DNA of 64,000 bases from Tubulanus polymorphus (taxonomy: Eukaryota; Nemertea; Palaeonemertea; Tubulaniformes; Tubulanidae). Positions within the stretch are counted from its first letter, which is position 1; every line of letters starts with the position of its first letter. The stretch covers positions 9,040,485-9,104,484 of the forward strand of contig NC_134027.1 in NCBI RefSeq assembly GCF_964204645.1, in the 5' to 3' direction. Positions 52,100 through 63,489 of this stretch are shown here, one piece after another. The position numbers and the translations under genes were made by a program. The notes below the pieces were generated by a model, which was not told the origin of the DNA, made no database searches, and saw only the letters and a program-made list of their open reading frames with translations.

Positions 52100-52605
52100 G
52101 GATATTTGATACAGGAATAAGCTATAGGAAACATCTTTTAGAAGCTGTTGACTTGCAGAGAGTGAAAGGATAGATATTCTTTAGTTAAATGCTATTCTAG
52201 TTGCAGAGAAGGTTAAGTAACTGTACTAATATTTCATAGAGGTAGGAGGAATTTAAGCCAAATAAGTACTCTTAACCGATTTTAATTTTTCCAAGCATAT
52301 ACATTTATTCTAATGTACATGTACATGTGCGTGTGTAAATAGCAATACTGCTATCATCTTTTCATACAGATTACTTATTTTATGGGTGCTTTTAGCTTGT
52401 TAACGTCTTTGTACGATGTGCCCTCTTAAATTGTATTTATACATAAAAGGTTTTAAGCAGATTGAAAAATTTTTAAAAGAACTCAAAGTGCTGAATCTAA
52501 ACAATGTCTCAAAATATTGGGAGATGTTTTAGATCTAATTGTTTTAGATCTTTTTATTGACAATTGGAAAAATTATATTTTCCAAATCGTTGTACAATCT
52601 ATGGA

Positions 52606-52611
52606 AATAAA
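52606..52611 (+). terminator. Probable CLN3 polyadenylation signal
   Basis: AATAAA about 510 bp after the CLN3 stop, followed by T-rich sequence ('ttgattttcataatgg'). Confidence 0.6.
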
Positions 52612-53101
52612 TTGATTTTCATAATGGTAATAAGTTGACGTATTTCCTTTTAATTGGTGAAAATTTTATTTATCTAAAAATTCCTGAATCTTTCATGATC
52701 CTCGTTTTATACACCATTGATCAGGTGTTACAGAACCTCTCGTATCAAAAGCGGGTATGACGATTTGTTTGATGGTGTTACCCAGCATTTGGCCCTAAAG
52801 CGCAGCCACAGGCAACTTTTCTCAGACTTGAATGCCGAACTTCCCTTGTTTTAGTTCCCATTGCATTTTAACTAATTTCATACTGAGATATGACAAACTA
52901 TCAGTTACAACGAATAGATTCGATATCCACTGAAGTTCGTTGTAATGAGGTTTGACTGAACAGAACATGTGAAATCATTGTTATCCTCTCCTTGATGATA
53001 TTTTGCAGTTTCATCTTTCTTGCCATCAGGATCCATTCCAAGAAAATAGCGGACATAATTTGATTCGATAAACCAAAATTCTAAAGGTTGAAAGGTCAGT
53101 T
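52612..53101. other. Convergent intergenic stretch CLN3 / TWSG1
   Basis: About 490 bp between the two inferred polyadenylation signals. No gene or strong repeat is seen. Confidence 0.5.
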
Positions 53102-53107
53102 TTATTC
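53102..53107 (-). terminator. Probable TWSG1 polyadenylation signal
   Basis: TTTATT on the plus strand (AATAAA on minus) lies about 760 bp downstream of the TWSG1 stop. The intervening 53108-53865 would be a long 3' UTR with no other recognisable gene. Confidence 0.45.
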
Positions 53108-53865
53108 ACCTATATAATACATGGTACATTTTACAAAACATTCCAAAAGGACATCATAAAAAAGTGGTAAATGATATGTACATTATAAAAATTTGCATGA
53201 AATGTTCATAAAATGTTCAGTGAACTAATTGGCATCTAGAAGAAAACACAATTCAGGGTCAAGTTAGTTCAAATATCTTGAGATTATTTAATAAAAAGAA
53301 CTTGCAGAGATAGAAAAAGCACCTAGTGAGATAAATGAATGTAAACTGATTCAGAATCGAATGTAACAAGCAATATGAATCATCAGCCTAATGAAAACCA
53401 GGTGGGAGAAAGAACCACCTCCCTGTGAAAACAGAGTTGGTTTACGGTTTTAAGTAGAGAAACTGGAAATAATTAGATTAATATAAAGCAGACATTAGAA
53501 TTTAAGTTAAAGACAGCTGATATCTTTGTAAAGAAAAAGGTAATTAAAAAAAGAAATTATCCTAAACACATGGAAATCTACTTAACACAAATGCATAAAT
53601 ACAAATATTACTTCTTGTTCGAGTTAGGTTTATACAGTTCCTGGATCCTGCCAGTCAGAAACGTCGCACTATCTACATATATTCATACTTCATACCAGTA
53701 CATTACATATGAATCATCATAGATTTGAATATCATATGAGACTGGCATAAAGAGGTGCAATGAAAAAATACAATAAACCGGTCAACTGATATTTATAGCA
53801 ACAATAGCACTCGTATAAATGCGTTGAGAAAGAGAACAATTTTCTAGCAGAGTTTCTCCGAGGAA

Positions 53866-55320
53866 TTAAAATTCCAGATCGTTTTTCAAAATGCCGTCGT
53901 CGAGCTCCTCTTCGACGACTTCTTTGTTCATTTCAGCCATGTACTTAACATCGGGTCCACCGTGAATTTGGGCATCCAGCCGGTCTTCCTTCGCCGGGCA
54001 ATTAGCGCAGCGGGCTTCGTCGAGCCCGTAATCGAAACACGTACTGCCGATGCACTGACAACAGCCGTACTGGTGAAACCAGCGCATTTTCGTAGCACCC
54101 ATCGATTTGCACCCGGATTTACACTTGCGCAGCGGCATACAGGAAGCCATAAATGCTACCGAGCAGTTTTTAAATGCCTCCGGCGGAAATCCATGTTGAT
54201 ATTTCTGAAATTCCGGATCGCCTGAAATGAAAAGATGACAATCCATATAAATATTTCGGTGTTCATAGTGCCTATGACCAATTTCAACGACTTTTTGCCT
54301 CAGATTCGAGGACTTTTTTTATCTCCTGATTCCAGGGCTGTTTTGGATAGTTCATAAAAGTTCCAATTTACGTTGGGTCCATTCATAGAAAAAGTCGAGA
54401 CATCTGATATACTCTCACACCAGATGATACGTGACCAGAAACTTCAAATTGTAATTGAGGTCAAGCGATACCATTCTAGGACCATGACAATGATTTAGAG
54501 CCCAATTTATGATATTCATTTCCTGGGATTGACCCATTCCCTCCTATTTTATGAAAAAAGAAAAAAAAACCAGTTCTATACGCAGTAGAACGCGCGTATA
54601 TTTTGCTAGATATTGCATCATTTCACAGAATAAAAGGTTCTCATAATAAAAAAAAAGACCGCAATGAACCCTGTTACTTCAAATCAAGCTCAACGTGGCC
54701 CGAAAATAGTTTGCTATGGTAAGTTTCGTTCAACTTACTGATATCGATGTTCATCTTTCCCTCGGCGTTGAACTTCAGCAAGCCTTTATACGTCGGATAA
54801 CTGTGCACGCTCCATTCGGAATAAGGCGAATTGGAATCGGTCAGAACGTTGAATAACTCCGGTAAAGGGTTAGGCAGGTCTTCGATTGAGCTCGTACGGA
54901 AAATTGAATCGTCCAATCTCGGTTCGGGACACATTCCTAGAAAATCGAAAAAAAAATATTATTAACATCTAGTTATTATAAAGCTATGCTCAGAAAAACT
55001 GTACACGTCAGTTCCTTTAAGAAAAATTTCAAAACGCCCCATGAAAAATTGTGCAACTAAACCACATTCCCGTTACTGACTTTAGCATCATTGAACTTAC
55101 CAACACATGAACAACATTCAACGTAAAGATTTGACAGACAAACGCTGCAATCTTTGCAGCAAGAACAATTGGCCTTGTCAGTCATATCACAGCCGCACGC
55201 TCTCAACAGAATACACTTGCTGACGATCGGAGCACAAACTGCTTCATTACACGCACTCGATTTCTCAGCCAGAACAATCAGCGTAAAAGTAGCGACCGAA
55301 ATGAAAGTGGCGATCCTCAT
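53866..55320 (-). CDS. TWSG1: TWSG1: twisted gastrulation BMP modulator, 257 aa
   Basis: Secreted cysteine-rich protein that binds BMPs and chordin and tunes dorsoventral BMP signalling. Exons: 55101-55320, 54739-54936, 53866-54221, totalling 774 nt (257 residues plus TAA), all GT-AG. Residues 1 to about 23 form a signal peptide ending near KSSA, and the mature protein begins CNEAVCA. The N-terminal cysteine-rich domain (CGCDMTDKANCSCCKDC .. VECCSCVGMC) binds BMP in the family. The C-terminal domain shows CKSGCKSMGATKMRWFHQYG, CCQCIGSTCFDYG and ends with a CxxC pair (CANC). The chain then continues for about 40 residues (from about 217), including an acidic EVVEEELDDG stretch, whereas human TWSG1 (223 aa) ends soon after its last cysteines. 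The start is the only ATG before the signal peptide. Confidence 0.95.
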
Positions 55321-55905
55321 TTTCGGGAGTTAATTAACTAGGTCCAAACGGACAGAAGAGGTGTCAGTGGACAGGAACGGAGGAGCTGAAGAAAGAGGTT
55401 GATATCTATCTGAAATGGAAGAAGATGTCGATGGAAAAATTGAAACAACAAACAAAAAAGACTGAGACAAGGATCGCAATGTGAAGAGGCGATGAGACGA
55501 AGAGTAGAAAGCCATTGAACGATTAGGCGTGATAATAAATTTAAAAAGAAGTAGGTTGGTCTTACAAAAGGTAATAATTCATGCACTACAAAAACGAATT
55601 GTTTACCTTAAACAAAACACGAAAAAGATAAAAACTTTTTTACCCAAACTTTTTTTTTCGCGAAATATACCATGTCACTCAAACAGCACTGATTGCTGCG
55701 CCACCTATTAATCCGCTAATGAGTCCTTAAACGAGTTGTAGTGAAAACCAATGGATGCAAAGATGCAGGATTCTGAAATTCACTTTTTCATTGATTTTTG
55801 TTTCTAAGATTTTAAAATGATAGGTGTATGTCAGTAACTGAAAATTATAGAAAAGGGGGAGATTACCATCATCATCAGTTGCGAAAGTGATAGTAAGATA
55901 ATAAA
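55321..55905. other. 5' region of TWSG1, shared upstream area with POT1
   Basis: Presumed TWSG1 5' UTR and promoter, with no coding exon recognised. Only about 585 bp separates the TWSG1 start from the candidate POT1 initiator at 55906 on the other strand. Confidence 0.45.
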
Positions 55906-58900
55906 ATGGTACGTAAACGGCGGCTGTCAGGGACTTGACACAGAAGGATTTTAACTCCAGTCTCCAGTAGTCTAGTACCTAGCCGTTGTTCCTGAAACAA
56001 CGGAACCGTAACAACGACTGGTATTCAGACTAGTCTCCAGCTAGTCTGAATACCAGTCGTTGTTACGGTTCCGTTGTTTCAGGAACAACGGCTAGGTACT
56101 AGACTAGTCTCCAGCATGTCCAGTATCCTATGTACTATAATCCTATATTATGGTAAAAGTGCAGATCAGCACCTCTCGTGATTGACGCAATCTGCTGAAT
56201 GACACTGACAGAATCCTGTCTAAAATCTGTCTACTCTCTCTAAGTGAAGATATCTTAAAATTAACCAATGGCAATGTAGGCTACTGAATTGCTGATGACA
56301 TTTTGAATCTGAAACAATGATATTGAACATAATTGATTGAACCGTTTACGCGGAGAGGTGCGGATATGCGCTTTTACCCTATATTATATATAGTACCTAA
56401 GATATATCCTAGGTACTATATATAATTTAGTTCCTAGGATACTGAGGTCAAAATCCTTTCGTGTCAAGTCCCTGTGGGCGGCTGTCGGTGAGTGAGTGTA
56501 CACTACATGTCTGTCTGCAGTACTCCTTCCTAGTCTACTGTCTAGTACTACTAGTAGCCTAGTACTAAACTAGCCGTTGTTCCTCAAACATAGGGAACCG
56601 TAACAACGACTGGTATTCAGACTACAGTACTCCCTCCTCTGTCTACTAATTTAGGTGTCTGCAATAATGCAAATTATGTTTTTTAATTTCAGCAGTAAGT
56701 GTTTCTTGTTTGGTTTTCGCGATTTCATGATTTGGGTTCATAGCCTTTGACAATCTTTTTCATCTGTTTGTTCCGATTGATTTTTTACAGTCGTTAGTGC
56801 AGTTGCCGCCAGGATATCACCATTTGCGTGATCTGAAATCGGGACAAACTTGCAACATTTACGGCGTGGTGAAATATTTCAGCAGGCCGGCACAAAACAA
56901 ACGAAACCGTACGTATTATTTACACGCAATCATTCATAGTACAGGGGTCTTACAGGAGAGAACGTTATGTACGAAATGAAAAAGGTCTGAATCGGATTGA
57001 TACCAGTACAAGTACTAATACTCTTGACACTTGAGAAATGCAATTTCTTTATTATCAGAATTATGATTAGATGGGATTAACCAGGAATTTCTGTACCATA
57101 TCAGCCAGTATTTGGTTAATGCGAGGACGATGTTGTAATAATATGTGTTGTTGTAACCTGTGGATAAGATACGAAGATTTGTTGTCTTTTTTCAGATGGA
57201 TACAGCATGTGTATTGCGGTTACTGATCAATCGTTGAATCAATCCTGGGAAAAACTTGTATGCATTTTTTTCGGAAAGAATTCGGCTGACTTTCCGTCGA
57301 TTGATGTGGGTGATGTTATACGTTTTAATCGTCTGGAGGTATGTACCGTTCGTTTTCTCCCCTACAATTCGACAAATGCATACGTTTTGGGTAGGCCTGG
57401 ACTCCGCTTGCCTCGTATCTAGCTAAAGCTCTGGGGTGATCGAAGTCTGTCGTATGGCAAATCCCTTTTAATGCCTTATCCAACGTTGATTGTACAATTA
57501 CACCGAACTATCATCCTTTTGTAAATATTATCATGCAATTTTTCGGAAAATTTCGGAAAATGAAAATATTTTCCAGGTTCGTGTGGTTTCACAGTTTCTT
57601 TGGGTTTTTGTAGATATGTATGTTTAATGGAGGACCACAAGGTAAAGCAGCACCAGGCTTCACATCAGTGGTTTTCCCTCGAGATAAGAGCGATCCTCGG
57701 CCTTCGAAACCGGGTTGCGGTATTACCACAAAAGATCATGAAATCGTAAGTTTTAATACAACCACAGTACGGCTAAAAAGATTGATACTTTGTTTCTTAT
57801 TTCCCTGATTCTAAACTCTGTATCAGGTCACCAACTCAAGTGAAATAGTTACCGTTTTGATGCCACCAGGTGTGCTTTACTTCTCAAATCTTGAATCCTT
57901 TCACTCCATTATGTTTTAGGTTAAGGGTCTATTGGAGTGGTCGTTTGACTTGCAGAAAATTGACGCAGCTGTTTGTCCAACAGTTATGATCAGTGAATGC
58001 AAGATAGAAAAGTATTACAACATCATATGTCAGGTAAAAAGCGAATCTGCTGGAAAAATACAATCGAGAGTTTTTGTTTCCCTCAGGTTCGGTGACGAAC
58101 AAGGTGATCACTGGTTTTCTTTTCCATTGCAGGTGATAGGCATCAAAGTAATTGATTCTGCAAATTGTGTGCAATTAATGGTCACGGATGGAACTACGAA
58201 CAAGTACGTAAGGGAAAACTTTGGTGTCATAGTATGACTATATCTCTATGTTGCAGTTGATAGCTTACCTGGTCCGAATAAAACATGTAGTACTTTTCAT
58301 AAAGATTTCTATTTCAAGCTATTGCTCTCACATTTCGTCCATCCTTTGTCCATTCGTTTGATGGAATCAAGTCATTTTGGGAAGTTTTGACAACGCTTCA
58401 ATCAGTATTGTCTTGCTATTTTGTTGATTCATGTACAAACCCAAGACTACAGTGCCCATGTGTAACTATGTCTGACTGACCCGCTCAGAATCAAGAGCGC
58501 TTACTGTAAAAAATTGTAGCAGCAGAAAAATCTAAATATACCTGTCCTTAAAGATGGAGAATATCTCGTTTCAGGGATATGATCCAAAGATGTAGTGGTT
58601 TGGCTACTGATGTACTTGTGTTTGATGATCATGTTCCTGCTGCTAAAACCATCAAGGTAATAAGTACAGTCATTTGGACTCCTTTGGCCAAGGTTACAAA
58701 AATACCCTTGCACTTGGGACTGAGGTCGTGGATAACTTGACATAATCAGCCACTTACCGTCAAGTCAGGGAATTTTGTAACAAAGTCAGGGAAATTTGTC
58801 GATATCGCTAGATCGCGCATAAAAACTAACCGTTGCAATGCTGTCTATGTCTTATGTAGACTGTTAATTCATTGGATTCTTAGCAGATCCAGTCAGGGAA

Positions 58901-61699
58901 GACAACTCACATGTCAGGAAAAAATCAGGGGAAAAGCCTGTCAAATAAAAGACTCCACCCTGATAATCTTGATTGGGAATGAACTAAATATTTGCCATCA
59001 GGAATTTAACATTTTGGTAGCAAAGACCGAGTGGCAGATAAGGACTATATATTTCATTTTCTCCAGGTCAAGGACTACATCAAACTATTCAACGTCCATG
59101 CTGCTCCGTACCATCTGGAGAAAGATATTTGTAGACGGGTCTCGGATACTGCTATTAAACCGACGATCGATTTGTGCCTTCACCGCGGGACAAAGTTCGG
59201 CCGCGGACTCAAAGTGATCAACGTGGATTTGACCGATGATAAAATTGCAGCCATTCACGATCGAATAGCTTTTTGCCCTCAACTGGAAAACGTCGATGCG
59301 AACGAAAGTCAAAATGCGTCGGGTTTAGACATCCAAGTGAATCAGAATGATCACCCGTCATCTCATCTATATAGTTCTACGCCAAAAAAGACGAGGACTG
59401 TATCTCCTATTCTGGAACTTAGTCAGTCACCTTTACAGTTGAGAACTGGCTCGGTAGGAAATGTGCAACAGGTCAATAATGATGGTGTTTATTTTACTCT
59501 GCCTAACGTAGGTGAGTGTATTGACATGTTCTCTCGACTTCAGTTGTATGGGTATTTTGATTGCCTTAGTATCAGGCGCGGATCCTGGGCCATTCGGTGA
59601 CTACAGCACAGTGAAAAAGGGCACTAACTTTGAAAAGGGCCAATATTAATGCCCAGCGAGTTAGTTTGAGTGCCATTTATTGGTATCATGCCACTAAATT
59701 TGCCTTCACATTCAATTTGCTTGTGCCTTTTTTAGATTTTTGGCAAAATTTGCCCTTTTTCGATTAGATTTATAGAGCAACAATAATGTCTCTTTTAGAA
59801 GAATGCCCTTTTGAGTAAAGGAAAATGCCTCAGATTGCCTTTTTTGATTTTGGGCAATTTATTTTCATTCACGTTTTGCTTTAGTCCTAGTACAGAAAGG
59901 CAATTATTTTTATTTACTTTTTTCCCGAAACAAACATTTTTCAAGGACATTTGAAAACTGCGACTACCGCACGTGCTGCATGTGCGATAGTCTGGATCCG
60001 CGCCTGAGTATGAACCTAGTCTTTTAATGACATTCCTATGACATTTGATTGGAAGATTGGCTGTGCGTGTTTTTCAGACAATTTTCATTCCAAGGATAAA
60101 CCGATATCAATCTCTGAATTGAAGCTAAACAATCGTATCGAATCAGAAATGAAAGTGACTTGTCGTATTCAGAATTGTCGACCTCAGCGTTTAAGGGATT
60201 GCCTTATTTTACACTGTGATGCATGTTTATTTGTGTAAGTAGTACAAATCATTAATAGGTCCGCATGGAGCGTGACAATGAATATATTCATTTTCGATTA
60301 CCAGGTATTAGAAGGTTCTTATTGTAACACGTTTCATTCATAGGTCACATTTGTTTCCCAAGTTGTCATCTTGGCATGCGCCGAATGTATCCCACATGGA
60401 ATTGCCAGAGTTACTGGATTTAATTGGAGATACTGATGTCGAAATGTTGAAATCATTTCTGGAATCATTGGAATCGAACGAAGATCCTGATTTTCACAAG
60501 GTTGGTTGAGTAAAGCGTTTCATGATACAAAAATGTTTGTGTGAAAGGAACCATATTCTGTATGAGCTACAGGTACACTTATTCAGCACTGGAGAAGTCG
60601 GCGTTTTGACAAGTCTTTCAACTTCTATTCTTAATTTGGTAACCAGCTTAGTGAGATATTTATGGTTCCACTACTGAGTTAGTAAGAGTGGACTATTGAT
60701 CTTGAATTTGACGCTTCCAGAATATCAGGGATTAACCCTTACAGATCTACCATCTAGTTTGATTTACTTGTTATGGTTATGTTACATTTATTGTATTCTA
60801 TAGGCTATGCAATGGGATGATGATGATCATGATGTGGTGAATGGTTACAGCGAAATTGAAGCTCACAATATATCCCATCCTCCCTCAACTTGCCAGATAC
60901 CAAACTTCAATAGAATTTTGTATGTTGAATATCGGGCATATTATTCATGATCTTACCTAGTAATGTATACCGGTAGATAGAACTATTATTAAGATTTATC
61001 TACTTTTTATACAGTCCGTGTGTATGGCATAAGATGAAGCCAGCAGATGTTATTTGTGGAGTAAGCATTTATTTTTGTCCTAGGTGTGCTTCACCCGCAA
61101 AAACAGGTTAGCTTTTTAGTTTTAGGTTAAATCGAATGCTTGAATGTACAGTAGACTCCGCTAAAAGGGCACCTGTCTATCGGGTAATTCGTACAATTAC
61201 AAAACATTCGCTATGGAAAAGTATTTTGGCATTTGTACTACGTTTTGTCAACTTCTTTTTATTTCTATGTTATAGTTTTAAAATATAGCGCACTCATTCA
61301 AATACAGTTAACAGATCAGAAGGATACTCTTGATTGTTGGCTATGGAGTCACAATATGGTAAGAGTTTGTCATAACAAGGTTCTAGTCTGCACAGAAACA
61401 GACAGTCATATAGTGGAACCTCATTAACACAAACTACAGGAGACTAATGACACGATTTTTAATCGTCTAATATATTTTTGTCAACGCTTATATATTAACA
61501 GGAGTTTTTCGGCGACACGTCGTTGTTGACAATATTTGATAACCCCGAACTAGTCGAACACATCGAAGAATCGTTGCATCGCATGGCAGGAAAGAGTATA
61601 ACGTGCATGATTCAGCCACATCGTCAGTATGCAGGCTCGACCATTTATGAAATAACGGACTTAAACTTTAAGATCAATACTCAGTCGGTGCTGGAGTAA
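55906..61699 (+). CDS. POT1: POT1: protection of telomeres 1, about 636 aa
   Basis: Single-stranded telomeric DNA-binding shelterin protein that caps chromosome ends. Thirteen supported exons: 56791-56908, 57196-57338, 57614-57745, 57920-58033, 58133-58203, 58575-58656, 59067-59511, 60078-60234, 60344-60500, 60804-60919, 61015-61106, 61276-61358, 61502-61699 (TAA). They give 635 codons in continuous phase (human 634 aa). The first begins SLVQLPPGYHHL, like the human protein after Met1, with no in-frame ATG upstream before a stop. The initiator therefore needs another exon; ATG followed at once by a donor (ATG|GTACGT) at 55906-55908 is the proposed one. OB1 (IYGVVKYFSRP, GDVIRFNRLE), OB2 (QLMVTDGTTNK, LCLHRGTKFGRGLKVINVD) and the C-terminal OB3 are recognisable. 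OB3 keeps paired zinc-site cysteines (LHCDAC about 416/419, YFCPRC about 534/537). Confidence 0.9.
55969..56105. repeat. Near-perfect 137-bp palindrome
   Basis: 'agtctagtacctagccgttg' at the left is inverted at the right ('caacggctaggtactagact'). The arms, about 65 bp each, include 'cggaaccgtaacaacgactg' and meet at a 7-nt loop around 56034-56040. It lies in the proposed first POT1 intron. A third, single-arm copy is at 56565-56635. Confidence 0.95.
56153..56382. repeat. TIR element, AAGTGCAGAT..GCACCTC ends, copy 1
   Basis: The left 'aaaagtgcagatcagcacct' is inverted at the right as 'gaggtgcggatatgcgcttt'. A copy in reverse orientation lies at 63798-63997, sharing 'gattgacgcaatctgctgaa' and 'aaccaatggcaa' in inverse form. 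Confidence 0.88.
56383..56441. repeat. Short palindrome 'atatagtacctaagatatat'
   Basis: 'tatatatagtacctaa' pairs with 'ctaggtactatatata' across a short loop, directly after the TIR element. Confidence 0.7.
56565..56635. repeat. Third arm of the 55969 palindrome family
   Basis: 'ctagccgttgttcctcaaac' then 'ggaaccgtaacaacgactgg' and 'tattcagacta' match one arm of the palindrome at 55969-56105 in direct orientation. Confidence 0.85.
57770..57805. repeat. GGCTAAAAA-type element, end fragment
   Basis: 'ggctaaaaagattgatactt' followed by 'tgtttctta' matches the left end of 10677 and 35987. In the POT1 intron after 57745. Confidence 0.5.
58760..58965 (+). repeat. Dispersed 'gtcaggga' repeat
   Basis: Related to 14045-14225 ('cattggattcttagcaga', 'gctagatcgcgca'). 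In the POT1 intron between 58656 and 59067. Confidence 0.6.
59569..60007. repeat. TIR element, TCAGGCGCGGATCC ends
   Basis: The left 'tcaggcgcggatcctgggcc' and right 'tctggatccgcgcctga' are inverse ends of a unit of about 440 bp. It contains repeated 'tgcccttt'-type words and no coding frame. It fills most of the POT1 intron between 59511 and 60078. Confidence 0.8.
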
Positions 61700-61759
61700 T
61701 GAAATGAATGGAACTGGATGAACAATGACAGTATTAATACGTGCATTTATAATATTGTA

Positions 61760-61765
61760 AATAAA
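61760..61765 (+). terminator. Probable POT1 polyadenylation signal
   Basis: AATAAA about 60 bp after the POT1 stop in an AT-rich context. Confidence 0.65.
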
Positions 61766-62377
61766 ATTATATTCATTTATTCATAATCTAGTATTTCTAC
61801 GTGGTTTGAATTACATTCATGCCAATCTATGCATTATGGTCTAAAATCAACTGTGGCTAGTGCAGTCAGTAGCTTGCGACTTGATATGTCGCATCTCATG
61901 AATGGTCTTTTAATGAATTTCACAATGACGCTTTTGAGCCTATAGACTATGTCATACAGCTAACTACGCTTACTATGTTTTAAAGTTCCAGTTAAATAAA
62001 GCGTTGGGATTAGAAAATGGTCTACTTCATTGTCCTAATTTCACTCAAAAAAGTTTGCTTGAGACTTTTCTACTGAGAAATTCCAACATTTTGTTATGTA
62101 ACAGATGTCGAGATACCCGGGGCCCTCCCCTTGTAACAATAAATAAACTTTTTGACAGCCCCTGCCCATACGTGTTACGTAATTGTTGAACAGCCCCTAG
62201 CATTTAAAACTTTAAATCAATAAGTAATCCTGCCCCTGAGAGATGGATCATCTTCACAGAAATGTTTATCGATTTTATTTCTTGGTCACTTCGGTTAATC
62301 ATTTTCATGTTCATTGAAACCACACCCAGGGTATTTAGTGCAAATGACTGCTTCTCGAAATCGTCACTTAACTGTGG
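61766..62377. other. Convergent intergenic stretch POT1 / CYB561D2
   Basis: No gene is recognised. It must contain the 3' UTR of the minus-strand cytochrome gene. The open frame at 62004-62189 has no family similarity that I recognise. Confidence 0.5.
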
Positions 62378-63489
62378 TTAAGACGAGATGGCGGGTCTCG
62401 AACGAGCCACGTATTGTTGCGAAACTTGCAGCGTTACGATTAGAGCGAGCAACAATGGACTGAATACACACATATACCACGACGTTCCCGTCACATTTTT
62501 AACGAACCAGTTCGAGAACATACCCGTCACCAGCGTCACGGATGCGAGAAAGAACATCAGCGTACCGGACGTGGCGTGGTAAAGTTTCATATCGCCTAAT
62601 TTCAGGTTGATGAATTTCTGCACAAGTGAATGGTACAAAAGTCCCGTTCCAGCCATACACTGAAAGCATATGTAGCTGACAGTCATTAAACCTAATATGC
62701 CGTGCCAGGTCACGAAGTGCAGTTTGTCATTCAGAATTTTGTTGTAGAATATCACACTGAATCCGGCGACAGCTGAACACGCAGCAATAAGCATTAATAT
62801 CCAATGAACGCGTACTTTCAACGATCTCGCAGCCTTCTTCAACAGCGAACTGTCCTGTGAAAATGTAAGGATACCTTCAAATGCTAGAATGGTAAACTGA
62901 AAAGAGAAACCAATTTTAGATCAATTTGTCATTCAATTAAAACCGTGTAGATGAGTAAGTGTGGAGGTAGATGTATGATAGATGGTTAGCATATATACTT
63001 ACTGCGATGACCATTAAAGTTGGATGCCAAGAGAAAAGACCTAGTAAAAAGAAAAAAAGTTCTTTTTCAAATTGCGCTGACAAGATCTGTAATAGTAAAA
63101 CGCAGTTACGGTCAATTACATTTTGTTTGGCGGTATAGAATTTTTAAGTAGGGCCAGGTTACAGAGACTGTTTGGGTTGACCACAACCTTACCCCTTAAC
63201 TAGCGCTTTTAACTCTAACCTTATACCGTAATCCCTAATTTCAGCGGTTCAAAAAGCCGCCATTTTGTATTTCAAGTACTACTTCCGTTTCGTAGAAACC
63301 CAGAATCCATATAAACCAGCAGAGCAGAAATGTTCCAGTGAAAATGAATCACTTACTGGACCCAGGCGTTGCGGTATATATTAGAAATCCAGCGAACAAT
63401 ACGGCTATGAAGTGAGCAGCCATAGCTTGAATTCTTTCGATGATAAATTCTATGTAAAAATGACGATTTGTGTTGTCGTCAGCTGTCAT
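62378..63489 (-). CDS. CYB561D2: Cytochrome b561 domain-containing protein, CYB561D2-like, 229 aa
   Basis: Six-transmembrane, two-haem cytochrome b561 that carries electrons across a membrane, with ascorbate the usual family donor. Exons: 63357-63489, 63003-63040, 62378-62896, totalling 690 nt (229 residues plus TAA), GT-AG, phases matching. The length is close to human CYB561D2. Four histidines at positions expected for two b haems are visible: His50 (LFSWHPTLM), His88 (KVRVHW), His122 (LHFVTWHGILG) and His164 (MKLYHATSG). The segment VTGTSWYMCVFSPLL and a short basic C-terminus also fit. CYB561D1 is the main alternative; the gene could represent the ancestor of both. The chosen ATG at 63489 gives MTADDNTNRHFYIE. 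A second ATG at 63496 opens a five-codon overlapping upstream frame. Convergent with POT1. Confidence 0.9.

Noticed and set aside
58021-58237. Read-through open frame joining two POT1 exons (57932-58237)
   Set aside because: The intervening 58034-58132 has a proper donor and acceptor and adds residues absent from POT1 as I recall it. Intron retention seems unlikely but can be tested with RNA data.
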